A stretch of DNA of 52,526 nt from Parcubacteria group bacterium GW2011_GWA2_42_14 (GTDB lineage: Bacteria > Patescibacteriota > Minisyncoccia > Sungbacterales > GWA2-42-14), in the NCBI GenBank assembly GCA_000998135.1, contig LCCV01000008.1:1-52526 (forward strand). Reading direction: 5' to 3'. The notes beneath the pieces are model-generated. The model saw only the letters and a list, made by a program, of their open reading frames with translations. It did not search any database and had not been told where the DNA came from. The stretch's first letter is position 1; each line of letters starts with the position of its first letter. A program made the translations under genes and the position numbers. This document shows positions 29,860 to 38,851 of this stretch, piece by piece.

Positions 29860-31458
29860 TTACTTAACCCAGTACCTCTTTTTTATTTCGGCATCTCTTT
29901 TCTCCTCTATCAATTCTACCTTATTTTGGGCTTTTTTGCGAAATTCAACCAGTTCTTCTTCGGATAATTTGTTTAATTTAACGGCGCGTAATTCAAGATA
30001 TTCACGATTATTTTTCGCCGCATCATCAAGCGCTTCTTCAAAAAGCGCGTTTAAAATATGACCGATCTTCGGCCCTTGAGACAAATTCAAAAGTTTTTTT
30101 AAATCATCACCGTTAATTTTCAGCATAGTAACTTTAACGGCCTCTCCCTCCCGTAAAATCTTTTCCACCCTGTATTGAAAATGCCTTAAGCGATACGGCA
30201 CCGCCTTGGGAACTCCGGAACCGATACGGTCGCAAATGCGGACTTTTACCAAATCATCCATATTTTCCGGCCCAATATTCCTAATAAGCCGCCTGATGGA
30301 GGCGTCAGTTGTATAATTTTGTCCCTTCAATTCAATCTCTTCCGGGTCCAGCGGGTTAGGTTTTTCTCCTAGCTCTTTTCTTATTTCTTCCTCCGCATCT
30401 CTTCGCAATTTATAATTAAAAAGATGCCAGCGAACAAGCTTGGCTATTTTTTCCGCGGTTTTAGCCGGGAAGCGAAGCCGGGTCAAAATTTCAAAACTCA
30501 TTTTCCCTCCCACAACGTCATGTCCGTAAAAAGTTGAATCCGGCCCCTCACCTCGTTTAGCGCGGGGTTTGCCAATATCATGAAACAAGGCGGCGATTCT
30601 TACGTCAACCGGATAATTTTGGCTTGCTCCATATTCCAACGCCCTTAAATTATGCTCCCAAACAGTATAAATATGATGCTTATTCTGCCCAACTCCGTAT
30701 CCTTCCAGAAGTTCGGGGACTATGTGTTTCAAAATGCCGGTTTCACGCAAAAGCTCCATCCCCTCCTTGGCATTTTTTGAAGCAACTATTTTTATGAATT
30801 CATCACGAATACGCTCTTTAGAAATCGCCTGAAGCCACCCGGCATTGTTTTTAATAGCTTCCAGGGTTTTTTCCTCAATGAAAAAACCGAAATGAGACGC
30901 AAATCGCGCCGCCCTTAACATTCTCAGGGCGTCTTCTTCAAATCTTTTTTCCGCCTCTCCCACCGCCCTGATTAGTTTTTTCTCTAAATCTGCCTGTCCG
31001 TCAAACGGATCGATTAGTGACATGAGACATGGGACATGGGACATGTTACTTGTCGCTTGTCGCTTGTCGCTTGTCGCTTCTAATGCGATTGCATTAATCG
31101 TAAAATCTCTTCTGCTTAAATCTTCTTCCAACGTTTCGGCAAATCTAACTTCATCCGGATGGCGTTTATCGGTATATCTTCCTTCGGCTCGAAAAGTTGT
31201 TATCTCAACTTCTTTTACTGTTTCATCTTCCGCGTCAGTTCTTACGGTAACAGTCAAAAACTGGTTGGCATAAAAACTGTCAGGAAAAATTTTCTGAATT
31301 TCTTCCGGCTTAGCATCAGTAGTTATATCCCAGTCAGCGGGTTTAATCCCCAATAACAAATCCCGCGCGCACCCGCCGACAACATATGCCTGAAATCCTT
31401 GTGCCTGCAATTTTTCAGCAACCTCTGAAATTTCTTTGGGAATTTTAATTTCTTTCAT
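29860..31458 (-). CDS. cca: CCA tRNA nucleotidyltransferase (poly(A) polymerase family) with HD domain
   Basis: About 532 residues from the ATG at 31458 (an in-frame ATG at 31494 is possible). Nucleotidyltransferase motifs are YVVGGCARDLLLG, PADWDITTDA (the catalytic D-x-D pair) and RRDFTINAIAL; the HD domain follows (AALFHDIGKPRAKRGEG). It adds or repairs the 3' CCA of tRNAs, which is needed here because the tRNAs at 16690 and 31541 do not encode CCA. A dispersed repeat is inserted in frame between NAIALEA and LIDPFDGQADL, adding about 18 residues at a normally conserved joint. Confidence 0.9.
   Translation of the reverse strand: MKEIKIPKEISEVAEKLQAQGFQAYVVGGCARDLLLGIKPADWDITTDAKPEEIQKIFPDSFYANQFLTVTVRTDAEDETVKEVEITTFRAEGRYTDKRHPDEVRFAETLEEDLSRRDFTINAIALEATSDKRQATSNMSHVPCLMSLIDPFDGQADLEKKLIRAVGEAEKRFEEDALRMLRAARFASHFGFFIEEKTLEAIKNNAGWLQAISKERIRDEFIKIVASKNAKEGMELLRETGILKHIVPELLEGYGVGQNKHHIYTVWEHNLRALEYGASQNYPVDVRIAALFHDIGKPRAKRGEGPDSTFYGHDVVGGKMSFEILTRLRFPAKTAEKIAKLVRWHLFNYKLRRDAEEEIRKELGEKPNPLDPEEIELKGQNYTTDASIRRLIRNIGPENMDDLVKVRICDRIGSGVPKAVPYRLRHFQYRVEKILREGEAVKVTMLKINGDDLKKLLNLSQGPKIGHILNALFEEALDDAAKNNREYLELRAVKLNKLSEEELVEFRKKAQNKVELIEEKRDAEIKKRYWVK
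31018..31083. repeat. Dispersed repeat inserted in frame in cca
   Basis: On the plus strand GTGACATGAGACATGGGACATGGGACATGTTAC is followed by four or five tandem copies of TTGTCGC. The same units occur upstream of nusA and tig. Within the protein it encodes SDKRQATSNMSHVPCLMS. Confidence 0.7.
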
Positions 31459-31540
31459 TGCTTTATTTTTAACATAAAAAACTGTTTTTGTCATCTTTTA
31501 TTTGATTTTTGCCGCTTTTTATGTTATTTTTGCAATGAAT

Positions 31541-31614
31541 GCGCCTATAGCTCAATTGGATAGAGTACCTGCCTTCGAAGCAGGGGGTTCCAGGTTCGAG
31601 CCCTGGTAGGCGCA
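31541..31614 (+). tRNA. tRNA-Arg (anticodon TCG)
   Basis: 74 nt: acceptor GCGCCTA/TAGGCGC, D arm GCTC/GAGT, anticodon stem CCTGC/GCAGG with loop CTTCGAA (TCG), variable loop GGGTT, T arm CCAGG-TTCGAGC-CCTGG, discriminator A. CCA is not encoded. Confidence 0.93.
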
Positions 31615-31740
31615 CGTTGACAAAATAGCACGATAAGTGCTATTTTTGTTTTAGCTTTCTTAACAATCTGCGCGGATACGGCCTTGGAACTAATATACGG
31701 CGGCCCCAAAGAAATTAAATGCGAAAGGTGGTAAACCAAA

Positions 31741-32271
31741 ATGTCCAAAAAAAGAAAACACAAACTGCCCACCTCGGGCGACCGCTTAGTTGACTGGCAC
31801 TTCAGACAAATCGTGGATGTTTTGGAAAAAGGAATTTACGCGATAAGAAAAAAGAAACGGCTGGTAAGCATGGATGACAAGCCCCCGAGAAAAGCGGTAA
31901 GCGGTCTTTACGCGCCCGACCTTGACATGATTTTTCTGAACGCCGCCAAAAGCCGCCACCCGAACTGGCAGGACTCCGTTGCCACGCTCATACACGAAGC
32001 AGGACACAAAATTCATCCTTTGGCAAAACACCGAAGCATTGAGGCCTTAGAAAGGACTCTGATGATTAAATTCACTGACGAACAGAAACGATACTTAAGA
32101 AAATTAATTCCACAAAGAGAAGTTAAAAAAGACCCTCCGCCGGCAAAAGATATTCCGGAAATCAAAGAGGGCAAAAAAGAGCCGGTATCCGCGGCGCCGG
32201 AAACGAAACCCGAAAATCAGGCGCCGGAGACAGCCACGCCCGAACCAAATAATGAACCAAATAAATTATAA
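31741..32271 (+). CDS. Small HExxH zinc-metallopeptidase-like protein
   Basis: 176 residues. HEAGH lies near residue 88 in ATLIHEAGHKIHPLAKH, preceded by LYAPDLDMIFLNAAK. This is the zinc-site helix of a minimal gluzincin-type fold; a third ligand is likely in the following helix (E of SIEALERTL). The last 50 residues are a Pro/Glu/Lys-rich disordered tail. No signal peptide. Start supported by GCGAAAGGTGGTAAACCAAA. Closed by a terminator. Confidence 0.65.
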   Translation: MSKKRKHKLPTSGDRLVDWHFRQIVDVLEKGIYAIRKKKRLVSMDDKPPRKAVSGLYAPDLDMIFLNAAKSRHPNWQDSVATLIHEAGHKIHPLAKHRSIEALERTLMIKFTDEQKRYLRKLIPQREVKKDPPPAKDIPEIKEGKKEPVSAAPETKPENQAPETATPEPNNEPNKL

Positions 32272-32281
32272 TATATAAATA

Positions 32282-32308
32282 CTCCGGAATTTTTCCGGAG
32301 TTTTTTTA
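32282..32308 (+). terminator. Terminator
   Basis: CTCCGGAA-ttt-TTCCGGAG followed by seven T. A diverged copy of the stem lies at about 32445-32470 before the convergent gene. Confidence 0.85.
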
Positions 32309-32470
32309 TTCCTGTTTTTTTCTTATGCATTTTAGGAGAAACTGTATTTTCTATTTTATCTCTCCTATACGCTTAAGCGTATAGAAGGGATATTTTTATT
32401 TTTTGTTTTTAGGGGGGGTTCGGGCGTTCACACTGCTTAAAAAAATACTCCGGAATTTTTCCGAAGATTT

Positions 32471-32782
32471 TTAACGGTTTCTAGTTATTCGCATATTTCC
32501 TACGTCCCCGGCCGTCATTCCTCCCAAACAACCAAACGCTGAAACGAGCAAAAAAGCAATAACTTTTTTCAAGAAAGGATGTGCCGCTGCCGGTATCTCC
32601 CAAAACCACACAACCGCGATGCCTGCAAGCAAAATTACAACAACAAAAAAAGATACAACAGCCACAGAAAAAAGAAAAGGTTCAGCTTTATGTCCATATG
32701 AAAGACACCCAGAAACACCTAGAATAAAGAATACAATAAAAACAAACAAAAACGCGATTATAGCTTGATAAAGCAGTTCCAT
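32471..32782 (-). CDS. Hypothetical membrane protein (103 aa)
   Basis: Three hydrophobic segments (IIAFLFVFIVFFILGVS; SVAVVSFFVVVILLAGIAVVWFW; VIAFLLVSAFGCLGGM). The start at 32782 is chosen because AATGGGGGCGTTT precedes it; longer in-frame starts reach 32827. No family recognised. Confidence 0.6.
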   Translation of the reverse strand: MELLYQAIIAFLFVFIVFFILGVSGCLSYGHKAEPFLFSVAVVSFFVVVILLAGIAVVWFWEIPAAAHPFLKKVIAFLLVSAFGCLGGMTAGDVGNMRITRNR

Positions 32783-32813
32783 AAACGCCCCCATTATTTT
32801 AAAGAACCTGTTA

Positions 32814-32842
32814 TTGACATGTATCATTTGTTTTGCTACCCT
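32814..32842 (+). promoter_or_regulatory. Promoter, probably of nusA
   Basis: TTGACA (32814-32819), 17 bases, TACCCT (32837-32842). It faces nusA across a repeat-rich leader of about 235 bases. Confidence 0.5.
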
Positions 32843-32910
32843 ATTGATAGTAGTGATTTTTCAATCATGGTCCGCTGATAATGCGGATCTTTAAATAGTG
32901 ACAAGGGACA

Positions 32911-33085
32911 TGGGACAAGAGACATGGAAAGTGGTGATAAAGGACAAGTAACATGAGACATGGTTTTTGTAATTGCTTTACGAATAAATCCGTATTAGCA
33001 ATAATACATGCTACATGTCTCAATGTCTCATGCCGTATGTCACAAAAGACTTGCCACATGTTTCATGTCACATGTCACTAAAAAT
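32911..33085. repeat. Large CATGTCAC palindromic element upstream of nusA
   Basis: Left arm TAGTGACAAGGGACATGG..., right arm ...CATGTTTCATGTCACATGTCACTA; between them further GGACAAGTAACATGAGACATGG and TACATGTCTC units. The right end touches the nusA start codon (four bases away), so the apparent upstream frame of nusA is only the repeat translated. Confidence 0.7.
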
Positions 33086-34525
33086 ATGGACTTAAAGAAT
33101 TTTAAACAAGCCGTACAGCAGTTGGCCGAAGAAAAGGGAATTTCCCAGGAAAAAGTGCTGGAAACAATTGAAATGGCCGTGGCCGCGGCCTATAAAAAGG
33201 ACTATGGCAAAAAAGGACAGATTGTAAAAGCCAAATTCAACCCGGAAACGGACGAGCTTAGTTTTACCCAGATAAAAATCGTGGTGGACGAAACCATGAT
33301 TAAATCCGAGGAAGAAGTAAAAGCCGAGGAAGAAGAAAGGGCGAGAAAACTGGCTGAAGCCGCCGGAGAATTGGCGCCGGAAGAATCCTCCTCCGCTAAA
33401 AATTTAAAAAACGAAGAAGAATTAAAAAGGGGGAAGAGGAAAGAAGACGCAGAAGAAGAATTTTCGGAAAATCCGGAAGAAAAAAAAGTGCGTTTTAATC
33501 CTGAAAAACATTTAATGCTGGAGGAAGCAATAAAAATAAAAAAGGACGCCAAACCCGAAGACGAGCTTGAATTTCCGCTTGAGCCGCATTCCGATTTCGG
33601 AAGAATCGCGTCGCAAACCGCCAAACAAGTGATAATACAGCGAATCCGCGAGGCCGAAAGAGAAGCGGTATTTCAAGAATACAAAAACAAAGAAGGAGAG
33701 CTCGTTTCAGGAATCGTGCAAAGAATTGAGGGAAGAAATGTTTACATTGACCTCGGGCACGGGATTGGAGTTTTGCCGCCGGAAGAGCAAATTCCCGGGG
33801 AACGCTACCGTCTGGGAGAACGGGTTAAGGCCATAATTTCATTGGTTGAATCAAGCCCCAAGGGCCCCGGAATTTTCCTTTCCCGAGCGCATCCGCGCTT
33901 AATCAAAAAACTTTTTGAAATTGAGGTTCCGGAAATCGCCGCCGGCACCGTGGAAATAAAATCCCTTGCCAGAGAGGCGGGGTCCCGAACCAAGGTTGCG
34001 GTTGAATCCAAGGAAGAAAATATAGACCCGGTGGGGTCCTTGGTAGGGCAGAAAGGCGTCAGGGTAACAACCGTTATCAATGAATTGGGAGGAGAAAAAA
34101 TTGATATAATTGAGTGGGCTGATGATATTGCAAAATTCGTTGCGAACGCTCTTTCTCCGGCCAAGGTTCTGGAAGTAAAAATTTTTGAAAGAAGAAAAGA
34201 AGCGCAGGCGCTTGTAGCCGACGACCAATTGTCGCTTGCCATAGGTCGGGGCGGGCAAAACGCCAGGCTTGCCGCAAAACTTACCGGCTGGCGGATTGAC
34301 ATCAGAGCGCGCGAGCAAACAGAAGGAATAAAAACTGAACCGGAAACAACAGAAAAATCAGCCGCCGAAAGCGAGCCTCGCGCTGACGGGCGGGCCTCCG
34401 AAGAAAAAAAAGCTGATAAAGAAATGGAACCTAAAAAAGAAAAAGAAACAGAAGAAAAAGGGCCGGAAGAAAAGCCAAAAGAGAAAAAGACGAAAAAGAA
34501 AAAAACGGCCAAAAAATCTAAATAA
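33086..34525 (+). CDS. nusA: Transcription elongation/termination factor NusA with acidic insertion and basic tail
   Basis: 479 residues from the ATG at 33086, where homology to NusA begins (MDLKNFKQAVQQLAEEKGISQEKVLETIEMAVAAAYKKDYG). About 90 extra, mostly charged residues interrupt the N-terminal domain. The S1 domain is near 210-275 (GIVQRIEGRNVYIDLGHGIGVLPPEEQI), followed by two KH domains (DPVGSLVGQKGVRVTTVINELGGEKIDII; LSLAIGRGGQNARLAAKLTGW). The tail of about 65 residues is Lys/Glu-rich. NusA binds RNA polymerase and nascent RNA. No Shine-Dalgarno sequence; a repeat element abuts the start. Confidence 0.93.
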   Translation: MDLKNFKQAVQQLAEEKGISQEKVLETIEMAVAAAYKKDYGKKGQIVKAKFNPETDELSFTQIKIVVDETMIKSEEEVKAEEEERARKLAEAAGELAPEESSSAKNLKNEEELKRGKRKEDAEEEFSENPEEKKVRFNPEKHLMLEEAIKIKKDAKPEDELEFPLEPHSDFGRIASQTAKQVIIQRIREAEREAVFQEYKNKEGELVSGIVQRIEGRNVYIDLGHGIGVLPPEEQIPGERYRLGERVKAIISLVESSPKGPGIFLSRAHPRLIKKLFEIEVPEIAAGTVEIKSLAREAGSRTKVAVESKEENIDPVGSLVGQKGVRVTTVINELGGEKIDIIEWADDIAKFVANALSPAKVLEVKIFERRKEAQALVADDQLSLAIGRGGQNARLAAKLTGWRIDIRAREQTEGIKTEPETTEKSAAESEPRADGRASEEKKADKEMEPKKEKETEEKGPEEKPKEKKTKKKKTAKKSK

Positions 34526-34530
34526 TAAAA

Positions 34531-34615
34531 GCGACTCCAATACACGAATGACACCCGAATGACACGAATACGTATTCGAGTCATTCGCGTGAAAAATTAG
34601 AGTCATTCGAGTCGC
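34531..34615. repeat. GCGACTC...GAGTCGC inverted repeat, copy 1
   Basis: Ends GCGACTC and GAGTCGC, interior GTCATTCGCGTGAAAAATTA and AATACGTATT. A second copy is at 49599-49684. It ends 7 bases before the pyrophosphatase start codon. Confidence 0.7.
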
Positions 34616-34622
34616 CCCAAAA

Positions 34623-36599
34623 ATGTTACTCTTCCCCATCATCACTTCTCTCATATCAGTCGTTTTCGCCTTATGGCTTCGTGGCCAAGTAATGAAACAT
34701 CCGCGAGGCGATTCCAAGATGGTTGAAATTTCCGATGCCATCAAGGAAGGCTCAAGGGCGTACCTTAGACGGCAAAATCAAACAATCCTTTTTGTAGCCG
34801 TAATTCTTTTTCTTATAATCGGCTTTACTAAATATCTCGGCTGGCCTACCGCAATAGGTTTTTTAATCGGAGCCTTAAGTTCAACTTTGGCAGGATTTCT
34901 CGGCATGATGACCGCGGTTGATTCAAACTCGCGAACCGCAGAAGCGGCAAAATTAGGACTTTCCCGAGCATTCATTCTCGCCTATAAAGGCGGGGCAGTA
35001 ACCGGATTTTTGGTTGTTGGAATCGGACTTTTATCGGTTTCGCTATTTTACTGGTTTGTGCATGATTTAGCGCCATTAATCGGACTGGCTTTCGGCGGTT
35101 CCTTGGTTTCAGTGTTCGCGCGCCTTGGCGGAGGAATTTATACCAAGGGTGCTGACGTGGGAGCGGATTTAGTCGGGAAAATTGAAGCTGGAATTCCGGA
35201 AGATGACCCAAGAAATCCGGCGGTTATTGCCGATAATGTCGGAGATAACGTGGGAGACGACGCCGGAATGGCCGCGGATCTTTTTGAGACATACGCTGTA
35301 ACAATAATCGCGGCAATGCTTTTGGGCTCGCTTACGTTCGGAGCCGCGTCTTTTTATGTAATGCTTCCGCTTTTGATCGGCGGTCTTTCCATCATTGCTT
35401 CAATTTTAGGAAGTTTGCTGGTTAAAATCGGAAAATCCGGCTCAATAATGGGCGGGCTTTATAAAGGATTGATTGCGTCAGCTTTTTTGTCAGCTATATT
35501 TTTAATTCCTCTTTTTTGGTACGGTGAATTGGAAAACCCCGGCAAAAATTATGCCGCTTCCTTAATCGGCTTGGCGGTAACGGCCCTCATGGTTTTGGCA
35601 ACCGAATATTATACTTCCAAGAAATTCAGGCCGGTGCAAAGTATTGCCCGCGCCTCAACCACCGGCCACGGAACAAACATGATTATTGGATTGGCTATGT
35701 CTATGGAGGCAACTACTTTTCCGGTATTGATAATTTTAGGAGGAATGCTCGGGTCTTTTTGGCTTGCCGGAATTTATGGAGTGGCTTTGGCCGCAACAAC
35801 CATGTTAAGCATGGCCGGAATCATTGTGGCCATAGACGCTTTCGGTCCGATCACGGATAATGCCGGAGGCATTGCCGAAATGGCTGGACTTGACGAAAAA
35901 GTCAGGGCCGTAACGGACCCCCTGGACGCGGTTGGAAATACGACCAAAGCAGTTACCAAGGGATATGCTATTGCCTCAGCCGGACTTGCTTCCATTATAA
36001 TGTTCGCCTCTTATGTGGAGGAACTTAAAAATTTCGGAAAAAATGTTTCTTTTGATCTTTCCGACCCCCTGGTTCTGGCCGGACTTTTTATCGGAGCCAT
36101 GATGCCTTATCTTTTCGCGTCCATTGCCATGAGGGCGGTTGGCAAAGCCGCGGGAGAAGTAGTTACCGAAGTTCGCAGGCAGTTTAAAGAAATTAAAGGG
36201 ATTATGGAAGGAACCGCCAAGCCCCAATACGGAAAAGCAGTTGATATCGTAACCAAAGCCGCTATCAGGGAAATGATTGTTCCGGCTCTTATTCCGGTAA
36301 TCGTGCCAATTTTAACGGCATTTATTCTCGGACCCAAAGCGCTCGGCGGGGTTTTGGTCGGCTCAATTATTACCGGACTATTTGTTGCCATCTCCATGAC
36401 CGCCGGAGGAGCGGCCTGGGACAATGCCAAAAAATATATTGAGGAAGGAAACTACGGCGGCAAAAAATCATTAGCACATCAGGCGGCAATTACCGGAGAC
36501 ACGGTAGGAGACCCGTATAAGGACACCGCTGGACCGGCCATAAATCCTATGATTAAGATTGTGAATATTGTTGCTTTATTACTGGTAAGGATACTTTAA
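34623..36599 (+). CDS. hppA: Membrane-bound ion-pumping inorganic pyrophosphatase
   Basis: 658 residues with about 15-16 membrane segments. Catalytic signatures are [35 protein letters not shown] and the C-terminal [19 protein letters not shown]. In the segment [15 protein letters not shown] the residue after GNTT is Lys rather than Ala, which in this family marks the K+-independent, proton-pumping type. It couples pyrophosphate hydrolysis to a membrane gradient. No Shine-Dalgarno sequence; a palindromic repeat lies directly upstream. Confidence 0.95.
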   Translation: MLLFPIITSLISVVFALWLRGQVMKHPRGDSKMVEISDAIKEGSRAYLRRQNQTILFVAVILFLIIGFTKYLGWPTAIGFLIGALSSTLAGFLGMMTAVDSNSRTAEAAKLGLSRAFILAYKGGAVTGFLVVGIGLLSVSLFYWFVHDLAPLIGLAFGGSLVSVFARLGGGIYTKGADVGADLVGKIEAGIPEDDPRNPAVIADNVGDNVGDDAGMAADLFETYAVTIIAAMLLGSLTFGAASFYVMLPLLIGGLSIIASILGSLLVKIGKSGSIMGGLYKGLIASAFLSAIFLIPLFWYGELENPGKNYAASLIGLAVTALMVLATEYYTSKKFRPVQSIARASTTGHGTNMIIGLAMSMEATTFPVLIILGGMLGSFWLAGIYGVALAATTMLSMAGIIVAIDAFGPITDNAGGIAEMAGLDEKVRAVTDPLDAVGNTTKAVTKGYAIASAGLASIIMFASYVEELKNFGKNVSFDLSDPLVLAGLFIGAMMPYLFASIAMRAVGKAAGEVVTEVRRQFKEIKGIMEGTAKPQYGKAVDIVTKAAIREMIVPALIPVIVPILTAFILGPKALGGVLVGSIITGLFVAISMTAGGAAWDNAKKYIEEGNYGGKKSLAHQAAITGDTVGDPYKDTAGPAINPMIKIVNIVALLLVRIL

Positions 36600-36621
36600 A
36601 AAAACAGATTTTAACATCAGA

Positions 36622-37767
36622 ATGAACAATTTCGAAAAATCAAAAAAACTTCCCGTCGGATCCCCCGATTTTGAAAAAGCGCGGAGCAAAGAACAATACC
36701 GCCTTCCGGCGCTTGAAGTAAAAAACACCGTCATCAAAAGAAACACGGCTTTCCCCGAGCTTCCGTTTAAGTTCGAGGTTGGAAAGCAAACCCCGCTTGG
36801 AATTTTTTTCACAAAAAATTCGGAAAAATACCAGGAGAAAAAACGAAGGCCCGTCATTATGCCGGAAGATAGTACGGGAAGAAGCGGCTCATTCGGTCCG
36901 GTTATATTCAAGGACAGAGAAGGGCGTATGTATCGCGATGTGGATGCAAAGGGAATTGGTTATTATTATAAAGAAACACTAGAAGAAAATTACGTTATTG
37001 AAAATACGAAGCGGGATGACCCATTAGATAACGGTGATCCGAGAAAGGCCCCGGGTCTTATGGATTATGAATTTGCGCTTCGCGATATGAACTATTCGGA
37101 AAAATTTATTCACGCGGGTATTCGAACTCACCGGGTGCTTGGCATTATTGATCTTGAAGAAATTATTGTTGACGAAGAAAAAATATCCGTGGAAGAAGCA
37201 AGGAAACGCGGGTTCATGAACGAAGAAATGCATCCCGTTGCCGAAGTTCGCGCGTTCGGAACAAAAGAACGTATAGCATATCTGGATAATAGGGACAGTG
37301 AAGACCAGGAAAAAGCAATTGACGACGCGCGAAGAATCGTTTCGGCAGAACTTGGAAAAGATCCTGATCAATTTTCTTCAGAGGACTATCTGCGGTGGTT
37401 TTCGGAAACGCTCGGACAGCAAGTCGCCAAAATCAGAAAATTGAAACTTCACCACGGCTATATCTCAACCCACAACATCACTCTTGATTGCCGGATTGTT
37501 GACCTTGATTCGGTAACTCCGGTCAAAGAATTTCTTGCCGACAACGAAAATATGACGGAAGATGATATTTATTCGCAAGACTACTTTGGTGCCAAAACAT
37601 CTCTTGATCACCTCGTTTCTGATTTAAATTTGCTGTCAACAAAATCCTCAGCGGATTTTAGGGAAAAAGGTGCGCTTGAATTGTTTAAAAAAGCATACGA
37701 AGAAGAATTAAAAACAAAAAGAAGCGGTGCAAAATCAAAACCGCGCGAAGCCCAAAAAGCGGCGTAA
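36622..37767 (+). CDS. Kinase-fold protein resembling SelO (tentative)
   Basis: 381 residues. Two segments recall SelO/YdiU pseudokinase AMPylases: ALRDMNYSEKFIHAGIRTHRVLGII (compare the SEAMHALGIPTTRAL helix) followed by HPVAEVRAFGTKERIAYLD, and LHHGYISTHNITLDCRIVDLDSV, which fits the HG-x-x-x-x-N-(I/M) and D-x-D catalytic region of protein-kinase-like folds. The Gly-rich ATP loop was not located. The C-terminal tail is basic. Could also be an aminoglycoside-kinase-like protein. 22 bases after hppA, same strand. Confidence 0.5.
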   Translation: MNNFEKSKKLPVGSPDFEKARSKEQYRLPALEVKNTVIKRNTAFPELPFKFEVGKQTPLGIFFTKNSEKYQEKKRRPVIMPEDSTGRSGSFGPVIFKDREGRMYRDVDAKGIGYYYKETLEENYVIENTKRDDPLDNGDPRKAPGLMDYEFALRDMNYSEKFIHAGIRTHRVLGIIDLEEIIVDEEKISVEEARKRGFMNEEMHPVAEVRAFGTKERIAYLDNRDSEDQEKAIDDARRIVSAELGKDPDQFSSEDYLRWFSETLGQQVAKIRKLKLHHGYISTHNITLDCRIVDLDSVTPVKEFLADNENMTEDDIYSQDYFGAKTSLDHLVSDLNLLSTKSSADFREKGALELFKKAYEEELKTKRSGAKSKPREAQKAA

Positions 37768-37772
37768 AAAAA

Positions 37773-38138
37773 CTAATCGCCTAAACGATTAGTTTTACTG
37801 AAACCATTGCCGTTTTCCTTGAATTCATAAAATTCGTAAATATTCCCTTCATCATCTTCCCAGAAACAGCAAACACTTGAACCGCGCGTGATTTCGGCAT
37901 GATGGAACCGGGGGTTTATCAATACGCAGGCCGGACAAAGATATAGATAATAAACCGAGTATTTGCCGTTGTCATATTCTTTTTTGAAGGTTTTTTTGGC
38001 CAGATATTCTTCCGGATATTCATATCGGCAATGGACACAAAAATTAGTATGAACTACGGAAGGCGAAGGTAACGGCATAAAAAAATCCCAAATTCCAACA
38101 AACATTCTCCCGACGGCTTTAAAAAATCTTTTTATCAT
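37773..38138 (-). CDS. Zinc-ribbon-like hypothetical protein
   Basis: 121 residues. Two Cys pairs (CVHC near 34 and CPAC near 69) spaced by about 35 residues suggest a zinc ribbon. The N-terminus (FFKAVGRMFVGIWDFFMPLP) is amphipathic and may sit at the membrane. Its start overlaps the stop of the DUF502 gene by 4 bases, so the two form an operon. Function unknown. Confidence 0.6.
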   Translation of the reverse strand: MIKRFFKAVGRMFVGIWDFFMPLPSPSVVHTNFCVHCRYEYPEEYLAKKTFKKEYDNGKYSVYYLYLCPACVLINPRFHHAEITRGSSVCCFWEDDEGNIYEFYEFKENGNGFSKTNRLGD

Positions 38139-38743
38139 GGACCATCTCCGGATAGAGGCGGTTTAACGGGGCCGTTTTTCCTGGTTAAAACTTTGGGACC
38201 GGAAGCCATAAAAGAAGCGACAAACTGCATCACTTCGGGCGCGGAGTTGGCAAGCGGAATAATTAAATCCGGACGGGACTTGTCAATAAACTGGTGGTCC
38301 CCCACTCCGGTTATAAAAAACACTCTGTAAAACTCCTTTCCGTCACTAAGCTTTTGGTCTCCCATAATAAAACCGATTTTCCATTCTCCGGCCATAGGAT
38401 GCTGAAAAAGAACGGGTGTTATGCGATGGCCATCAAGCGCATCTTCCCCGCCGCTCCAAAAATATTTCAAAAGAGGAATATGGCGCGCGATAAAATCAAG
38501 ACCCGTCTTTACAGCTTTAAATCTTAATATTCGTCCCACAACCAACAAGAGCGTTGCGGTTAAAACAACGCTCGCCAAAAACAGAAAAATTTTCCTCCAT
38601 TCACCATCAACAAAAATATGGAACCTGAATAAAACAGTATCCCACCAAAAATTTTCAATTAAATCATAGAACCAGCGTACGATATAATAAAGTATTACCG
38701 CGGGAATCAAAAACTTACAAGCCCCCCATAAGTCCTGTTTCAC
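38135..38743 (-). CDS. DUF502-family membrane protein
   Basis: 202 residues. Two membrane segments (FLIPAVILYYIVRWFYDLI; IFLFLASVVLTATLLLVVGRIL) followed by a soluble domain with IPLLKYFWSGGEDALD, FQHPMAGEWKIGFIMGD and YRVFFITGVGDHQF, in the order expected for DUF502. Role unknown. First gene of the operon with the zinc-ribbon-like protein. Confidence 0.75.
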   Translation of the reverse strand: MKQDLWGACKFLIPAVILYYIVRWFYDLIENFWWDTVLFRFHIFVDGEWRKIFLFLASVVLTATLLLVVGRILRFKAVKTGLDFIARHIPLLKYFWSGGEDALDGHRITPVLFQHPMAGEWKIGFIMGDQKLSDGKEFYRVFFITGVGDHQFIDKSRPDLIIPLANSAPEVMQFVASFMASGPKVLTRKNGPVKPPLSGDGP

Positions 38744-38814
38744 GTCTTTTTACCGTATTATTCTTATTTAAAAGACCTTATTTATCAAAGTAGCACAAAT
38801 TAAAGAAAAGAAAC

Positions 38815-38851
38815 AAGTAACATGAAATATGTCGCTTGTCTCGTGTTACCA
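38815..38851. repeat. Short CATG repeat copy upstream of tig
   Basis: AGTAACATGAAATATGTCGC followed by TTGTCTCGTGTTAC; the ends GTAACA and TGTTAC are inverted. It abuts the trigger-factor start codon. Confidence 0.55.

Noticed and set aside
33008-33085. N-terminal extension of NusA
   Set aside because: The extension (MLHVSMSHAVCHKRLATCFM...) is a translation of the CATGTCAC repeat; homology starts at MDLKNFKQ.
33202-33624. Serine-rich minus-strand frames inside nusA
   Set aside because: Reverse translation of Glu/Lys codons; NusA itself is certain.
38822-38851. N-terminal extension of trigger factor
   Set aside because: MKYVACLVLP also comes from the repeat; the protein begins at MNYQTKTLPRSQ.
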